NCBI GenBank assembly: GCA_963920765.1
Contig: OY987247.1
Location: 19,688,471 to 19,752,470, forward strand
Origin: Ulota crispa
Taxonomy: Eukaryota; Streptophyta; Bryopsida; Orthotrichales; Orthotrichaceae
Direction of reading: 5' to 3'
Length of the DNA: 64,000 nucleotides
Part shown: piece after piece, positions 24,701-36,614 of the stretch
How positions within the stretch are numbered: position 1 is the stretch's first letter
Layout of the letters: every line of letters begins with the position of its first letter
Made by a program: the position numbers and the translations under genes
The notes under the pieces: model-generated
What the model was told of the DNA's origin: nothing
What the model saw: the letters and a program-made list of their open reading frames with translations, nothing else
The model's database searches: none

Positions 24701-25434
24701 TTCATCTGGTACCAATATGAGCTTGCTGTCTATCACCTTTCCCTTTTCTTTCGCATCGAACCACTCCACCTTGTCCACGAGTCCCATACATCAGTCCACT
24801 ACATGCAACACATTTGAATAAAGATATTACATTTATTGAAACTCTTGCAACCTTACCCGGGACTTAGTGAACTGAGTTAAAGTATGTCCTTACTTCGAAT
24901 ACTTCCAGCGTTTTGTGTAGACCGTAAGTCATACAGAAGTTACGAACAAAATCATCCAGAACTTCTCGCTGCCGCCGTATGTCTGGATACGCAACACTTT
25001 TCTGTCCTTTGCCTGGAACCCCATGTTCACCATACACACTTAGGTAGGAATTACGTAAATGTTATCGTTGTTTCACTGCAACCCAGGGCCACTGAAAGTT
25101 CAATAATTCATGACGAATATCTGCACCAAAAGCTCACCGAGAAGAAATGAGAGCTTCTGTAAGGACTGAAGGGTCGCTTCGAGATCTTCAGACTCGACAT
25201 CGCCTTCCGACTCAAACTCCTCGTCAATGCCAACCTCTTCATACGCATACTCACTGTCGTCAAAGTTATTATCTGCACAGAAATTTACAGTCCTTTTTGT
25301 CACAGAAATATAGTCGACCTCCACGACTGAAGATCAACAAAGAGTATAGAAGTAAGAGTGTAAAAGTGACCTGGAAGAATGAAAAGCTCGTCATCGGGTC
25401 CTCCCAGGCTTGGACAACTGATAGTCTCCGACAT
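21710..25434 (-). CDS. SPAG16: SPAG16/PF20-like WD40 axonemal central-pair protein (13 exons)
   Basis: PF20/SPAG16 sits on the bridge between the two central-pair microtubules of motile flagella and is needed for motility. Exons from 5' to 3': 25371-25434, 25138-25326, 24894-25012, 24624-24769, 24103-24208, 23868-23987, 23570-23787, 23271-23414, 23006-23102, 22779-22867, 22376-22568, 22057-22223, 21710-21944. They join in phase to 628 residues (human SPAG16 is about 630). Seen: an acidic N-terminus; a LisH-like segment near residues 101-127; a coiled coil about 135-250 with the family signature KERNLHRMHHNR (184-195); and seven WD40 blades about 306-600 (RMWG, KLWS, RLWD, SLWD, KMWD, RIWG). 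All introns are GT-AG, 44 to 415 bp. The first is only 44 bp. The start at 25434 matches the short acidic N-terminus of relatives; an in-frame ATG also lies at 25512. The last ~30 residues are not family-like, so a final intron from the GTATGC near 21774 is possible. No inactivating change is seen. Confidence 0.93.
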
Positions 25435-25898
25435 GATGACACTTTCTTTTCGGCAAACGAAGTGAACTAATTTATTAGCGACACCAAACACGTGTTGAAG
25501 AGCATTCGTCAATGATCCTCAACCGCCTCCTCTGGGACTTCCAACTTGCTTAGCTCCGTGACAGTTGGATTCCGAAAATAATTACTTACTAGACAAACGT
25601 CTTCCTCTCAAAACGATTTCATTTAATACTGGGAATAGGTTTGATCACTTTGATGTATTTCAAACGTGCTTTTTATCCAATTAAAATCTGATACATAAAC
25701 AACATTTGTATGGTGCCCAAAATGTAAAAGCTCAGGATGAAGAGCGATGAATGACAGATATTGAATTACAGAAATTGATAGACAGATGTCAAAATCAATA
25801 TTATACACACATTGAATTGATCATTTTGTTTTACTCCAATTAAAAACTACACTAAAAACACATTGTAGCCGCATCTCATTACTGACTTCAGTACCTCT
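25435..25898 (-). promoter_or_regulatory. Upstream region of SPAG16, presumed promoter and 5' leader
   Basis: The stretch between the chosen start codon and the TTAA element beginning at 25903. It is AT-rich without an obvious TATA box at a fixed distance. The transcription start cannot be placed from sequence alone; assignment is by position only. Confidence 0.35.
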
Positions 25899-25902
25899 TT
25901 AA

Positions 25903-26807
25903 CCCTTTAAGGACCGCACCATTTTCAGGAAACCCATTAAAAACAAGGGTGACACATTTAGATGTGCAGTTGAATCAAACATGGACCCAATTTGAACAAT
26001 CTAACCATACAAATGTGAAAGCTATTTTGTTTGTTGTCACATATCAAAATTTCAGCTAAACCTATTGTTGGTGGTAAAGTATTATAATGACTGAGTGAAT
26101 TGTATGTGGAGTATCTTTAGTTTTTCATGCTTGTGTGCTTTTGGATATTAACTCTTCATGCAAGCTTTGCTTGAGAAGAACCTTATATTTCTACAAAGCA
26201 GGGTTTTCCACCTTTCCAATAAGACTGGTTTCACACAAAATAGACAAATATATCAATCACAAAGTGTAGCTAAGTGGACAAAAAGGGTAAAAAATCCCAT
26301 TTTCTTTGCTACCCTAAAATAGTTAAACAAGAAATTTGGTAATTATTATGAAAAACCCAATTGGTGAAAACAATCAAGATGGACTTTGAATGTAGGATGA
26401 CTAATTTTAAAGATGAAATGATACCACTATTTCAATAGATTTTCAGATACTACAATTATACTACTACTATATAGAGAAACAATATAAGTGTATTTCTTTA
26501 GCAATTTGAATTTTTTCAGGGTTTTGCAATTGGGATTTGGCATTCATTTTGGATGTTTGATGTATTGTGTTGTTGCTTTTATCCATTTTTGACCAAATAT
26601 AGATACGTATTTTGAGACCATGCCGTATAAATAGCCTTATTTATCAACTCACATACTTAATTCTATTATTGTTTTTTTGGTTGGATGCAAAATTCTTGTG
26701 ATCACATGTGTTTTTCAAGACTAATTTTCAAATTGTTGAGCAATTTTGATATATAGGCCAAAAACTACTTCTAGCAACCAAAATATGGTTGCATGGTCCT
26801 TAAATGA
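25903..26807. mobile_element. TTAA-flanked non-autonomous DNA transposon, copy 3
   Basis: Exact TTAA flanks (25899-25902 and 26808-26811). Inverted ends are CCCTTTAAGGACCGCACC on the left and TCATTTAAGGACCATGCAAC on the reverse strand at the right. Length is 905 bp with no coding frame. The termini share TTTAAGGACC with each other and resemble copy 1 (CCTAAAGGACC). It lies just upstream of SPAG16 and could have brought in or displaced regulatory DNA. Confidence 0.7.
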
Positions 26808-26999
26808 TTAATACTATGTACTTGCAATATTGGTATCAAAATTTAATTGACATACTAATTTCACTATATAAAGGAATACAATGTCAGTTAATTAATATTG
26901 GACATGACTAAGATCTAAAATAAAATACAATGGTCAGTCAATTAGGGTTAGACATGACCAGAATTAGAAAATTGTAAATAAAATAAAATAAAATAACCT

Positions 27000-29570
27000 A
27001 TGATTCTCTTTCATCTGCTTCATTAGATGTTAACTCTTAAGCGCCTAGTGCCCAAATCCATTTTCAAGCCTTTTGTAATTGCAATGAATCCAAAAAATTC
27101 CATCTCAATTTGGTGAAATTAACACTTCTTTACTTTGGCGTAGAGTTCTTCTTTACGTAGTTTTTCAAGGACTAAACAAAATATCATTTAAATAGACAAT
27201 AATAAAGTGCTTGAGATGTTTTCAAAAGATATGACTCATCATGTGTTAAAAAACTACTACAATATTTGTAAGACCAAAAGGTATGACATTGTATAAAATT
27301 GCCATATCTTGTACAAACAATCATTTTTTATTTGTTCATTTTTTTTATTTGTCCAATGTTATAAGCTCCGTGTAGGTCAATCTTCGTAAAAACCTTTGCA
27401 CATCTAAGTTGGTTTAAAAGTCCAAAAATCAAAGGTGATAAACAGCAATTTTTCTTTATTACCTTGTTGAAACCTCAATAATCCACGCTCATTTATAAGG
27501 AGCCATATTTCTTTTCCACAAATAGAATGGGTACTCTAGCATGTAATTTAAAATGACAAATGAAGTTTTTGGTCAAATTTTGTCGATGTACTTCCGTAAT
27601 TCCGCCAACTTTGTTTGTAATAGGTAGTAAATTAGGTCAAAAAGAAGTTGCATTATTTTTTCCAAATTATAGTACAATTGTATGATTGGTATTCCGGTAG
27701 TATATAAGCATTTTTCTTTGAAAAGACATCTTCAAAATCTTTATACTACTCCAAGATATCAATTGTTGTGGTCTGCTCTTCACCAGTTGGAATCACATAG
27801 ATAACAAATTGTGTGTTTTTTTTGGACATTTTTACAAATACTCTTGCTTTTATTAATAGAGTTTTCTTCATTTGCAGTTTACTAGTTTATTTGCTAATAG
27901 ATTTTTTAATAAGTTGTGTAACAAATTTACTAACTAGATGATTTTTGGGGAAAATGGTTTTTTGTAGCTTCCAGTCTACTAATGGATTCTATTCCTTTCA
28001 CCACAAAAAACCAAAAAAAATAAAATTTGACAATATATTGATGGCATTGAAAATAATTTGGTTATTACGGCCTTCAAATATCACTTCTAAAGACATTATT
28101 TCATATGTGACATTGTCTGTATACAAATATCATCAATCTATCACTTTTACATGAACAGACTAAGATTTCTAAACTAGAGGGAGTTTGTGACTATTGACAA
28201 ATTTTTCATCTATAAAACAAACAAATGCTCTTGAATCTAATAAAGCAATGGTTTCAAGTTCGTGATGACCAACAGATAAAATAATGATGAAACAAGAGGT
28301 AAGTTGAACTAAAAAGGAGGAATTTAAATGTTATTGTAAAATTGCATTATTCAATTGCACGGTTCTTACTATGACTGTACATCTTTGTTTTCCTGGACAA
28401 TGGCAGCTTTAGTCTTGATAATATATTGAGTGGGCTTCTTTGAGCAATTAAGGACTATGTAGCCTCCCTTGTCTCAATATAAGCATAGTCCTTTTTTTAT
28501 GCGATGATTTTTCTCTTCCGGAATGAGATGCTTGATATATATTGCGTTAATTTATATATTTGCAGTCTTTGAATGCAAAGTCAAACTACTGATTGATATA
28601 AATGAGGTGAGTTTAGTCATCTAGTTTTCACTGGAGTTTAGTTTTAATAACGTTTAAAAAACTGGTTATCGCACTTAACGACTTGACTAATTGTCTCATT
28701 TAACATTTGCAGATCAAAAAGTGATAAAAATAAATCTTTCACAATTTCTTTTTATCCCCAATAAAATTGGCTTATAAGGGTTCCTTCATTCTAATTGATG
28801 TTGCATGCAAATTGTTTAAAATTTGAAGCGTAAGCTAATGCAAAACATGTTCATTATTATAAGGACCGATTTTTATTTTTACCCAATAAATCTTGTTGTC
28901 TTTATTAATTGCTTCTGCAAAGGCCCTGAAAAAAGTGTCAAAGTTGTTCAAAACAAGTGAGCCCTTCTTGAATAATAAAACAAACCATGATAAAGCTTGT
29001 TCAGTAAGTAACGTTCAAATTAATCCAACTTGTGATTTTTGTGTTGGATAGCATCTCAACTATAAAGGAATTATCAATCAAAATAGATTTTTAAATCCTT
29101 GTAATTTAGAACATGTGCCATCAAATTTCTTAGGAGGACTAACCCAAGGTTCTTTTTGTTGCAGTGGTGGTGGTAGTAAATCTTGTCAAATTACAAGCAG
29201 AATTCCTCTCTCCCGATTGACAAGAGGTTGGATTTGTTGAAGATCACCAATTGTTCTTCCAATCGTTGTAGTTCAATTTAATAACATAGTAATTGCATTA
29301 AAGATGGCCTCTAACTTAGACTCAATAGATTTGGACATGATAAAATCTTAAGGCTCAGTCATATTAGAAGACAAAAAATAACAAAATATATGGAATGAAA
29401 TATTGGATTAGAGATGGTAAACCGCAACCTCTAATCGTTTAAACCTTCAAGGAGAGGATATGTCCACAACTCTCATAAGATGAGCAAGACACAAATGTTG
29501 TAATGAATGAGATATCATATTAGAAGGAGTAAACCGCAACCTCCAACAAGAGCCCTGATACTCTAGTGAG
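27000..29570 (-). mobile_element. Old Ty3/gypsy fossil, minus strand
   Basis: Degraded gypsy sequence in the correct minus-strand order: a primer-binding-site-like stretch at 29551-29565 (TATCAGGGCT, near the initiator-Met tRNA type), a CCHC zinc-knuckle remnant about 28430-28500, a protease-like remnant about 28150-28270, and reverse-transcriptase remnants about 27130-27560 (VFTKIDLHGAYN). It has many breaks, is as AT-rich as its surroundings, and has no recognisable LTR pair, so it is much older than the chromovirus at 7027. The 5' LTR, if any survives, would lie from about 29570 upward. Confidence 0.75.
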
Positions 29571-30074
29571 GTAAGATTTGACAAACTGTCAGAGACACAG
29601 AAATACAAAGATACTTGACAAAAACTAGATATGAATTGAAATTCAGAGATGACAAACAACTAATAGAAGAGGCTCTAAGAGATGTGTTGTTGAGTCTAAA
29701 TAATACTTCAGCCTTAGCTTCTATATTTACTCTAGTCTAAAGTGAAAGAAATCTAAAATAAAAAATATTCTAAATTTGAAAGTAAAAGAAAATAGAAGGT
29801 TCTGAAGTAACATTCTCAACACTACTCCCACATACGGCACCCAACCCTAATTTGCCCAATCATTTTATTACCACACAACCCCCTTTGTATAGTGTACTAA
29901 AATGCTCAGCAATACAGCAACAACTTAGTGGGAATTTAGAATTTCCAAATAAAGAGGGGCCACATTTTGGCCTGTGGGCTGCTTTGGGGTTAACAACAAT
30001 TCACTAGCAGTTGCACCATCACTGACAGTTATACCACAACTTTCTCTTGACCAAAAAAAGGTATTGAAACAAGG
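29571..30074. other. Possible decayed LTR of the minus-strand gypsy fossil
   Basis: By position this would hold the LTR of the fossil at 27000-29570, but I cannot find a matching partner. No gene is recognised. Confidence 0.3.
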
Positions 30075-30290
30075 GAGCACAGAGATAGGGGGGCATAAGG
30101 ATAGGGGAGCAAGGGAATATGGGGGCACGGGGATAGGGTTCATAGGGATAAGAAGGCACAAGAATAGGAGCACATGGATAAGAGGGTACAAGGATATGGG
30201 TATATGGATAAGGGGTTCAAAGATAGAAGAGCATGGGGATAGGGGGACATAGGAATATGAGGGTACAAACATAGGAAAGCACAAGAATAA
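30075..30290. repeat. Degenerate GGGGCACAAGGATA minisatellite
   Basis: About a dozen imperfect units of 15-20 bp built on the theme GGGGCA-CAAGGATA (variants GGGGATAGGG, GGGCATAAGGATAGG). Open frames across it on both strands are repetitive translations, not genes. Confidence 0.8.
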
Positions 30291-31305
30291 GAAATAGAGG
30301 GCATAGTCCCGTCAATACAATGGGCAATAAACTTGCACACAAGAATAAAAATGTTGGTGAACATGATTTCTAAACAACATGTTGGAAACAAGTGATAAAA
30401 TTTTATTACAAAAAAATGTACAATCCTAAGGACTAGTGTCTCCTTTGGGCATGAATACAATTTAGAGCATGTCCCTACGATTGAACTAATTTGTATGAGT
30501 TTTTGAAACTTTTATTGAAGGCGTGGAATTCCAAAATATAGGTGGGTATTTTTTTTTATTCCAACATTCAACAAAGAAATTATGCAAGTAGTTATCAATA
30601 GTAGGCAAGAAAGGACAGTACAAGCCATTGTACTTTTTTGTATGTCATATTATAGCTGCTGATAATTCATTGTGTAATAAACAAAGGGACTAACTTAGAA
30701 TGGTCCAAATTTGTTAGTTTTTTGATAACATGGCTCCATTTTGCCAAGAAAAAACACCTTGGTGCAAATATGGCCTCTCTTTTGTATGTAGATGTTGACT
30801 TTCAAATTGGGTAGCACTTGAGGGCAAGAGATGCAACAAGATAGGCAACAAAAAGCAAAAGGATGATGTTAGAACCTATCTTGACAGCTTGTAGTGGCTA
30901 GTTAGGGGCCCAAAAATTAGTTATTTGCATGAATGAATGATGAGGTGATAAGGTAGAAGCACCCAAATGCATTACTTATCTTAGATGTGGTAATTGGGAG
31001 GATCTTATGAGACTCTAATGGCATGGGCTTGTTAGGAAATGGGTACAAATACAAGGAAAATTGTTTCTAGAATTTTTTGAAATCATATGAATAAATTATG
31101 AATTACTGAAGACAACTCCTTAGACTTAACTATTGCAAATAGTAGACCTCCAAAATAGCAACAGCAAAATGACCATGTCATGACAACAAAAGACCATGTC
31201 ACACCCAATTACAAACCGCCACCTATATAATTTTTGTTCTCTTATGTTAACTTGCGTGTCTTGTGTAGGTGCAAGAGTGTCTACTTTAGGTTTAATTTTA
31301 GATGT
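30291..31305. other. Intergenic region, no gene recognised
   Basis: AT-rich, with short unconvincing frames. Nothing in it resembles a known family. Confidence 0.5.
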
Positions 31306-31840
31306 CAACACCATGTTTATTAAATTGGAAAAAACGGAGATACCATTTTGTACTCCACCTTAAACCCAAAAAATTACCTTAAATCAGATTTGAAGGTATT
31401 AGATTCAATCTGAGCCTAGACAATGCTATTTCATGAGCGTAGAATGGTGAGCCTGTGAGCAGTGAGCCAAGATTTGGTGAGCAATAAGCAATTTTGATCT
31501 CAAAATCAATGAAAAAACTTTAAAAAATAGTTTATTAGAAAATAAAGGTTTCAAATATATAACTACAAGGCCCTATGTACACAATTATAGATGAAATTGA
31601 GTATTCTAAAAAAAAATCTCTGCTCACGGCTCTTGGCTCATGGCTCCTGGCTCACGGATTTAAGCTCACAAATTAGCATTTCCCATCTGAGCCTCTAAGA
31701 TTTTTTTCATTGGTAAATTCCTCCTCTTAGGTGAGGGCATGTGGAGCAAAAAAACTTTGCATGCTTGGTTCTAGGTGATCACCTAAAATCTTTTGAAGTC
31801 CCAAAATGTATTATTTTCCCAATTTAACAAATATGGTGTT
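31306..31840. mobile_element. TAACGCC-family MITE carrying a nested insertion
   Basis: The outer ends AACACCATGTTTATTAAATTGG and ATATGGTGTT match the family termini seen at 58835-59094, and the body matches that copy (TACCATTTTGTA, AATTCCTCCTCTTA). Removing the nested element at 31417-31684 and one copy of its 9-bp duplication leaves about 258 bp, close to the 260-bp copy at 58835. There is no coding capacity. Confidence 0.8.
31417..31684. mobile_element. Mutator-type MITE with 9-bp target duplication
   Basis: A 268-bp insertion flanked by exact copies of ATCTGAGCC (31408-31416 and 31685-31693). Inverted ends pair AATGCTATTTCATGAGC with AATGCTAATTTGTGAGC on the reverse strand. Inside each end is a cluster of GTGAGCC-like subrepeats (for example GGCTCATGGCTCCTGGCTC). 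A 9-bp duplication is characteristic of Mutator-like transposons. No coding frame is present. Confidence 0.85.
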
Positions 31841-33942
31841 TGTTGCTAAATGGCTAGTGTTGCATTTTGGTGCTCCTACCTTAGTTGGCTCTACATGGTA
31901 GCTTATGAAAAGAGCCAAGGGAGAAGGTCGACGAGTGGTTGTAAGAGGATTTAAAGGCCTTGAAGCTAGCCCTTATGGCAATTCCTAAAGCAAGTGTTGG
32001 GAGCATGGCTGGAGTGCTAGAAGGAATTACAATGGATGGGTCGGAAAGGGCCCAATATGTGGGACCCTAAAATCCATATTCCACTTGCCTCTTATGGAAT
32101 TATAAACTTTATTTATTTTAAGCAGGTTTATATGTTGAGAGATTACTTACCATATTTTAAAAACAAATAATAGTCAAATATAGATAATCTTTGATTCATT
32201 TCAGATAAAATTTATAACAAACTCATAAATAAAATAAGGGCCATTGAAAACCAAAAATCATTTATAAGTAACTTAGGTAGACTCCAAATGTGGGTCTGTA
32301 GTATTTTATACATACAATTTAGTTTGTCATAAATTGGAACCTTTGGATTGAATTTATCATAACTTGTGTATATAGCCAAGTGCACATCCAGATGTATAGT
32401 TGGGTCAGACGCATTATTTTCTTTTAAGCAATTAAATGCCCAATTTCTTCAAAGACATGGGTACCTTCAAGGCTTTAGGACTAAAAGAGGGTTGTATACT
32501 TAATTATCTGATCTTTCTCCTTTCAACTTGTTATCAATTATAGGTTTTACTTTATAAAAATTATAGCCTAGAATAAATTACACTAAAATGGATAGTATAA
32601 GTAGTGATAAAACTTTATCAAATTAGCCACTTTGCCAATTACAAGTAATTATAGAAATCTTTTGATTTGTGCCTACAAGCCCTAACTATCCAAAGAGCCC
32701 AATATGGCCAAAGGGGGTGCTTGCAAGGATGCTTGGAGGTGTGAAAATACACAAAAGATGCATTTTGAGCCCAAACTTTAGTCTGCCACTCAAGTGCAAA
32801 TGGGATTGCTAGTTTAACAAAAGTTTTTAATTAGCTTGTTGTTCCTTCAAGCGCTTGTTTTGCTTTAGATTCTACAAGGAATATGGAGAATTTTTTGTTT
32901 TTTCCACAGTTAGGAGAAGAATGTCTTTGGGCAATAAAAGGGGGTAGCATAGAGAGTGGATGTGATGGGTGCTCTCATGTCTTGTATTATATAAGGGAGA
33001 AGTTTGGTGATGTGTCACTTTTTATCTTCTTCATTTGGGCAAGGTTTTTGTAGCTCAAAAATAAGGAGCTAGTGCAATCCAATTATTTTGGGTGACCATA
33101 TCTTCTAGAGTTTTTTTCCATTTGTGGAGTTTTTCTTTACTTTCATATTGGAACTATGCTAAATTTTCTTAGCATGATCTTAAGGGTTAAACAACCTCCC
33201 AAAAAATAAACCCTTGCCGCATAGGATACTCAAAATACACATATATTGCCCTCTTTGAATTGTATATGTATGTTTTTTTTTAATAATTATGCACATAATA
33301 ACATACTAAGATTCCTTAGTTTTCACTATTTAGATTAGTATAATTTGAAATTCCAAATTTCACATAATGGTTTAAATTTTGCCTAGTATATTTGCAAAAT
33401 TTATGACCTTTGAACATTGCGAGATTTTACAATGTGTGTTGTATTCTTCCAATTCATTTGAAAATTCTCTAATATGGACCTAATTTGGTTTTCTATTGAA
33501 GAATTTTAACCTCAATTTTGTTTAATGCAACACCTTTGTTATAGAAGTGGTCAAAGGCTTGTAAAATTTTTGGGCAAAAAGAAAAAACTTTTTGTCTTTA
33601 GATTGGATGTCAATATCTTACTTTTCTTCAATTGAAATGAGCTAATTTATTCTCACAAGTATTTTTGATAGTCTTGAGTAAGATCCGGTGATTGAATTTC
33701 AAAAAAACCTATTTTTCTATCAATTTATTCATTCTCCAAAGAAATGGTAGTTTTTAGTAACTTTTACCAAAAAAAGGGCTCAATCCTTTAAAGGTTAAAA
33801 TTTAGCCATGTTTAGGTTGTAGTTGATTTACATATCTTAACGCCTAAACATTTAAGCCCAGTATTATTGAGAAAACACTAACTTGCCATTTTCATTGTTT
33901 TGGTCTCAAGTTCATTATTTTTTCTAACTTTTGCAAATCCAA
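31841..33942. other. Intergenic region, no gene recognised
   Basis: AT-rich, with short frames only. A possible right end of another TTAA element (CCTTTAAAGG then TTAA) is near 33770-33785, but no left partner is visible. Confidence 0.45.
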
Positions 33943-36000
33943 CACTACTAAAAAAGGGCCTAAATGTGACTAGACCAATGTGACTCAAGTTCACATGTGA
34001 CTATGTTTGGTCCCTTTTCTCTAGAAACTCACTGGCAGTCACTCACTATTCACTATCAGGCATTTATACGCCTACATTGGTCTACGTTTGCTATACGGCC
34101 TCTAGGGATGCGGGTTCCCCTCTTAGAGAACTGCTCAAGATTGTTATTGAGACTCATGCAAGCCTAACAATGACTGCAAAACAGCCCAAGGTCGCGTAGT
34201 GCATCAGAGGGTGGTACACATGTCTTTTCATGGGTAGGCCGGGTAGCCCAAATATGTATGGGCAGCTGCACGGACTTCACGTAGTTTTTTTTTAACACAA
34301 CTCTATTCATTGCACTATCGTTTATTACCCTTGGTTTTTAACCTCACTATTTTATAATTCTAGTGTTCTCATCATGAGTCTATAATTTATTTTTTTTGAA
34401 AAACTTCTTGCCCCTGCATTGAACGTACTATTTCAAATTTATCTCAATGCAAGTCCTCCAATGGGGTGTTCACAGTCACGGAGGGTACATTTTCTTTCAC
34501 CATTCTTGCCATTTTTTGAATTCAAATGCCTCTCATATATTGAGGTGGTCGTCACAAATTCTACGGTAAATGCTCGGTAAATTCCAAGGAGCTCCTTTGT
34601 AATACGGATTTCTGCATACAAAAGTCTTGCTGCTTGCTAGTAACGTGTTCTCATCATACTGAACCCCTTCCTCAATTATTCAGCCAATTTTTTTGCAATG
34701 CATAGAAGATTCAGGGAAGTTGCGTATGACATGTTCGTCTCTAGTAATGACGAGACATGTCACCAAATTCTATGGTGGTCCATACTCAAATTCAAATCTT
34801 GCATTCACGGCGTCTTCTCCTAATACTTTTTGAGATAAGCTTCCGGTCCTCATTACTACGTTATATCCTCAAACCACACTGCATTCATCCTAGTAATACG
34901 TGTTGTAATTCCTTTTGCAATTCTACTCATTACCAATTACTCCCTCTTGCACTAGCAACAAGGACTGACATTCACATTCCTACTTGTGCATGCAAGCGGT
35001 TTTGGGATGTGGAGTAACAATCCACTGTTTATTCCAATCAACTGCCGTTTTGCGGGAATCCATTAACTCATCAGCACTAGTCTTTGTAATAGGGTGTACT
35101 AGATTGCGCCACTAGAAATGCACATGGAAATAACATATACCTATTTCTATTTGACATTTCCAACCACTAGAGGGAAAAAGAATCACGTCTAGTTAGAATT
35201 GTGGAACTCCAAGTCCTGTGTCTCTACATTGACAGCTCTAAGATTTTGTAGGGCTCTAGCAACTACATTGGGCTGTACCTCGAGTGCGTTGCATAAACTT
35301 GGCACTTGCGGTGGGTGCTTGTCGTCTTCGGTACTAGATTGTAGTCCATAGAAATCATTTGTTCTGCCCAGAGATATGCAACTCACTACAGGTGTTTCTT
35401 GGTTGCTTGAAAAATGACAAACTCCCCTTGGTTCTTTTCATAGGACTACCTTCCATCATGGCTTGGCCACGTTGTCGCAGAAGAATACCTGCTGAATGTA
35501 GAGGGGAAAAACAAACGACTAGGCAGATGGTACAATCAACTTGTCAAAGTTGACACTGGTAAAACCGTAAGCATCTTGGATCATGGTGGCCTCGTTGCCT
35601 TGTAAGTTAGCCACCACCTAGTTGCAATGGAGTGCAACTACCTTGAACTACCTATAGTTTACAGACAAGATTTCCTTGACCTAGCCAATGTATACCATGT
35701 TAGCTTCCCTTGGATTTGTGTCCTTTGTTCTAGACCTAAAGAATTGATGGAAAATTGCGGCAACTCCGGAGTCCATGGTTGTCAAGTGCTTTTTGCATCT
35801 GCGGACGCGAATGTGATTGCCAAATGCAAAAATTGAACAATAGGACTTTGCTTTGTCCGACGGGGGTAATAAGAGTGTCTTGACGTTGTCTTCCACTTCT
35901 TCTACTCGTAACTCCATGGCTTTCATCAGTGCTTTCAAGAACCATATGTGGAATGCCTCCTCCCGCATGTGATCTGCATATACCACACGACTTCAACGCC
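33943..36000 (-). mobile_element. CACTA (En/Spm) element remnant, minus strand
   Basis: A typical CACTA terminus, CACTACTAAAAAAGGG, begins at 33943, followed by repeated TGTGACT motifs in both orientations, as in the subterminal arrays that bind CACTA transposases. The C-terminal part of a TNP2-type protein is encoded on the minus strand at 35400-35986, the orientation expected if 33943 is the 3' end. The other terminus was not found, so the right boundary is approximate. Confidence 0.65.
35400..35986 (-). pseudogene. TNP2-type CACTA protein, DUF4216-like C-terminal remnant
   Basis: The segment FGNHIRVRRCKKHL followed by TMDSGVAAIFHQ aligns with YGNHFHMVTMEEKL and IVDSGVVATFRQ of the plus-strand CACTA protein at 59636-60187, and the match continues through NMVYIG, VNYR and DAYGFTSVNF. 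This is the DUF4216-type domain found at the C-terminus of plant En/Spm proteins. At least three in-frame stops (near 35682, 35655 and 35637) and a probable frameshift near 35500 show it is dead. It is diverged from the 59.6-kb copy, so the two are separate old insertions. Confidence 0.75.
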
Positions 36001-36614
36001 TTTGGCGCCTCAACTCTTATTGCTTTTGTTTACAATCTTCCATCTCATCCGCATGTTTCTTGCACAGTGTTTAACAAAGGCTATTCATTTCCTTCTCTTT
36101 CATAGGGTTCAGGGGTTGGAGTCACGTCAAGAATATAGGCATACCACCCAAGCCTCATTCAACTATGCCCTACCTTCTCTTGGGTGCACATGACTAGCTT
36201 TAGTCATTTCACTTCCCAGATATAACTACTCGCAGTTATACGTATGTTGGCACACCACTGCTTCAAGTTATGTGACTGTGCATAGACACAACTGCTTATA
36301 CAAGTGACTTTGCAGAGTCATCAACTTAGTTCAATTTCAATGATCGGACCTTCCCTTCAAAATGAATGCATACCTCTTCTAGCTTTCCAATGGTGCTGCA
36401 TTGTTTCAGAACACGAGTGCGCGCTAATGCGAATGATGTAAGTTTTGTTATATTTTCCGGCTATAATTAGAGCTATTGGGGGATCCCTCTATGACTTTCA
36501 TCTGGTCAATATTAATTTTTTGCGTTGCTGGTGCTATTTTGCAATCTTGTTCTCTTGCCATTTTTTTTTATTCAATTTTGTATATGTGGGGGCTGATTTT
36601 TTGATGACTGGAAT
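36001..36614. other. Probable CACTA interior, no domain recognised
   Basis: This lies upstream, in minus-strand sense, of the DUF4216 remnant and may hold more of the same gene, but no TNP2 motif can be read. Motifs like GTGACT recur near 36270-36310. Confidence 0.3.

Noticed and set aside
29925-30284. Open frames on both strands at 29.9-30.3 kb
   Set aside because: They are repetitive translations of the GGGGCACAAGGATA minisatellite.
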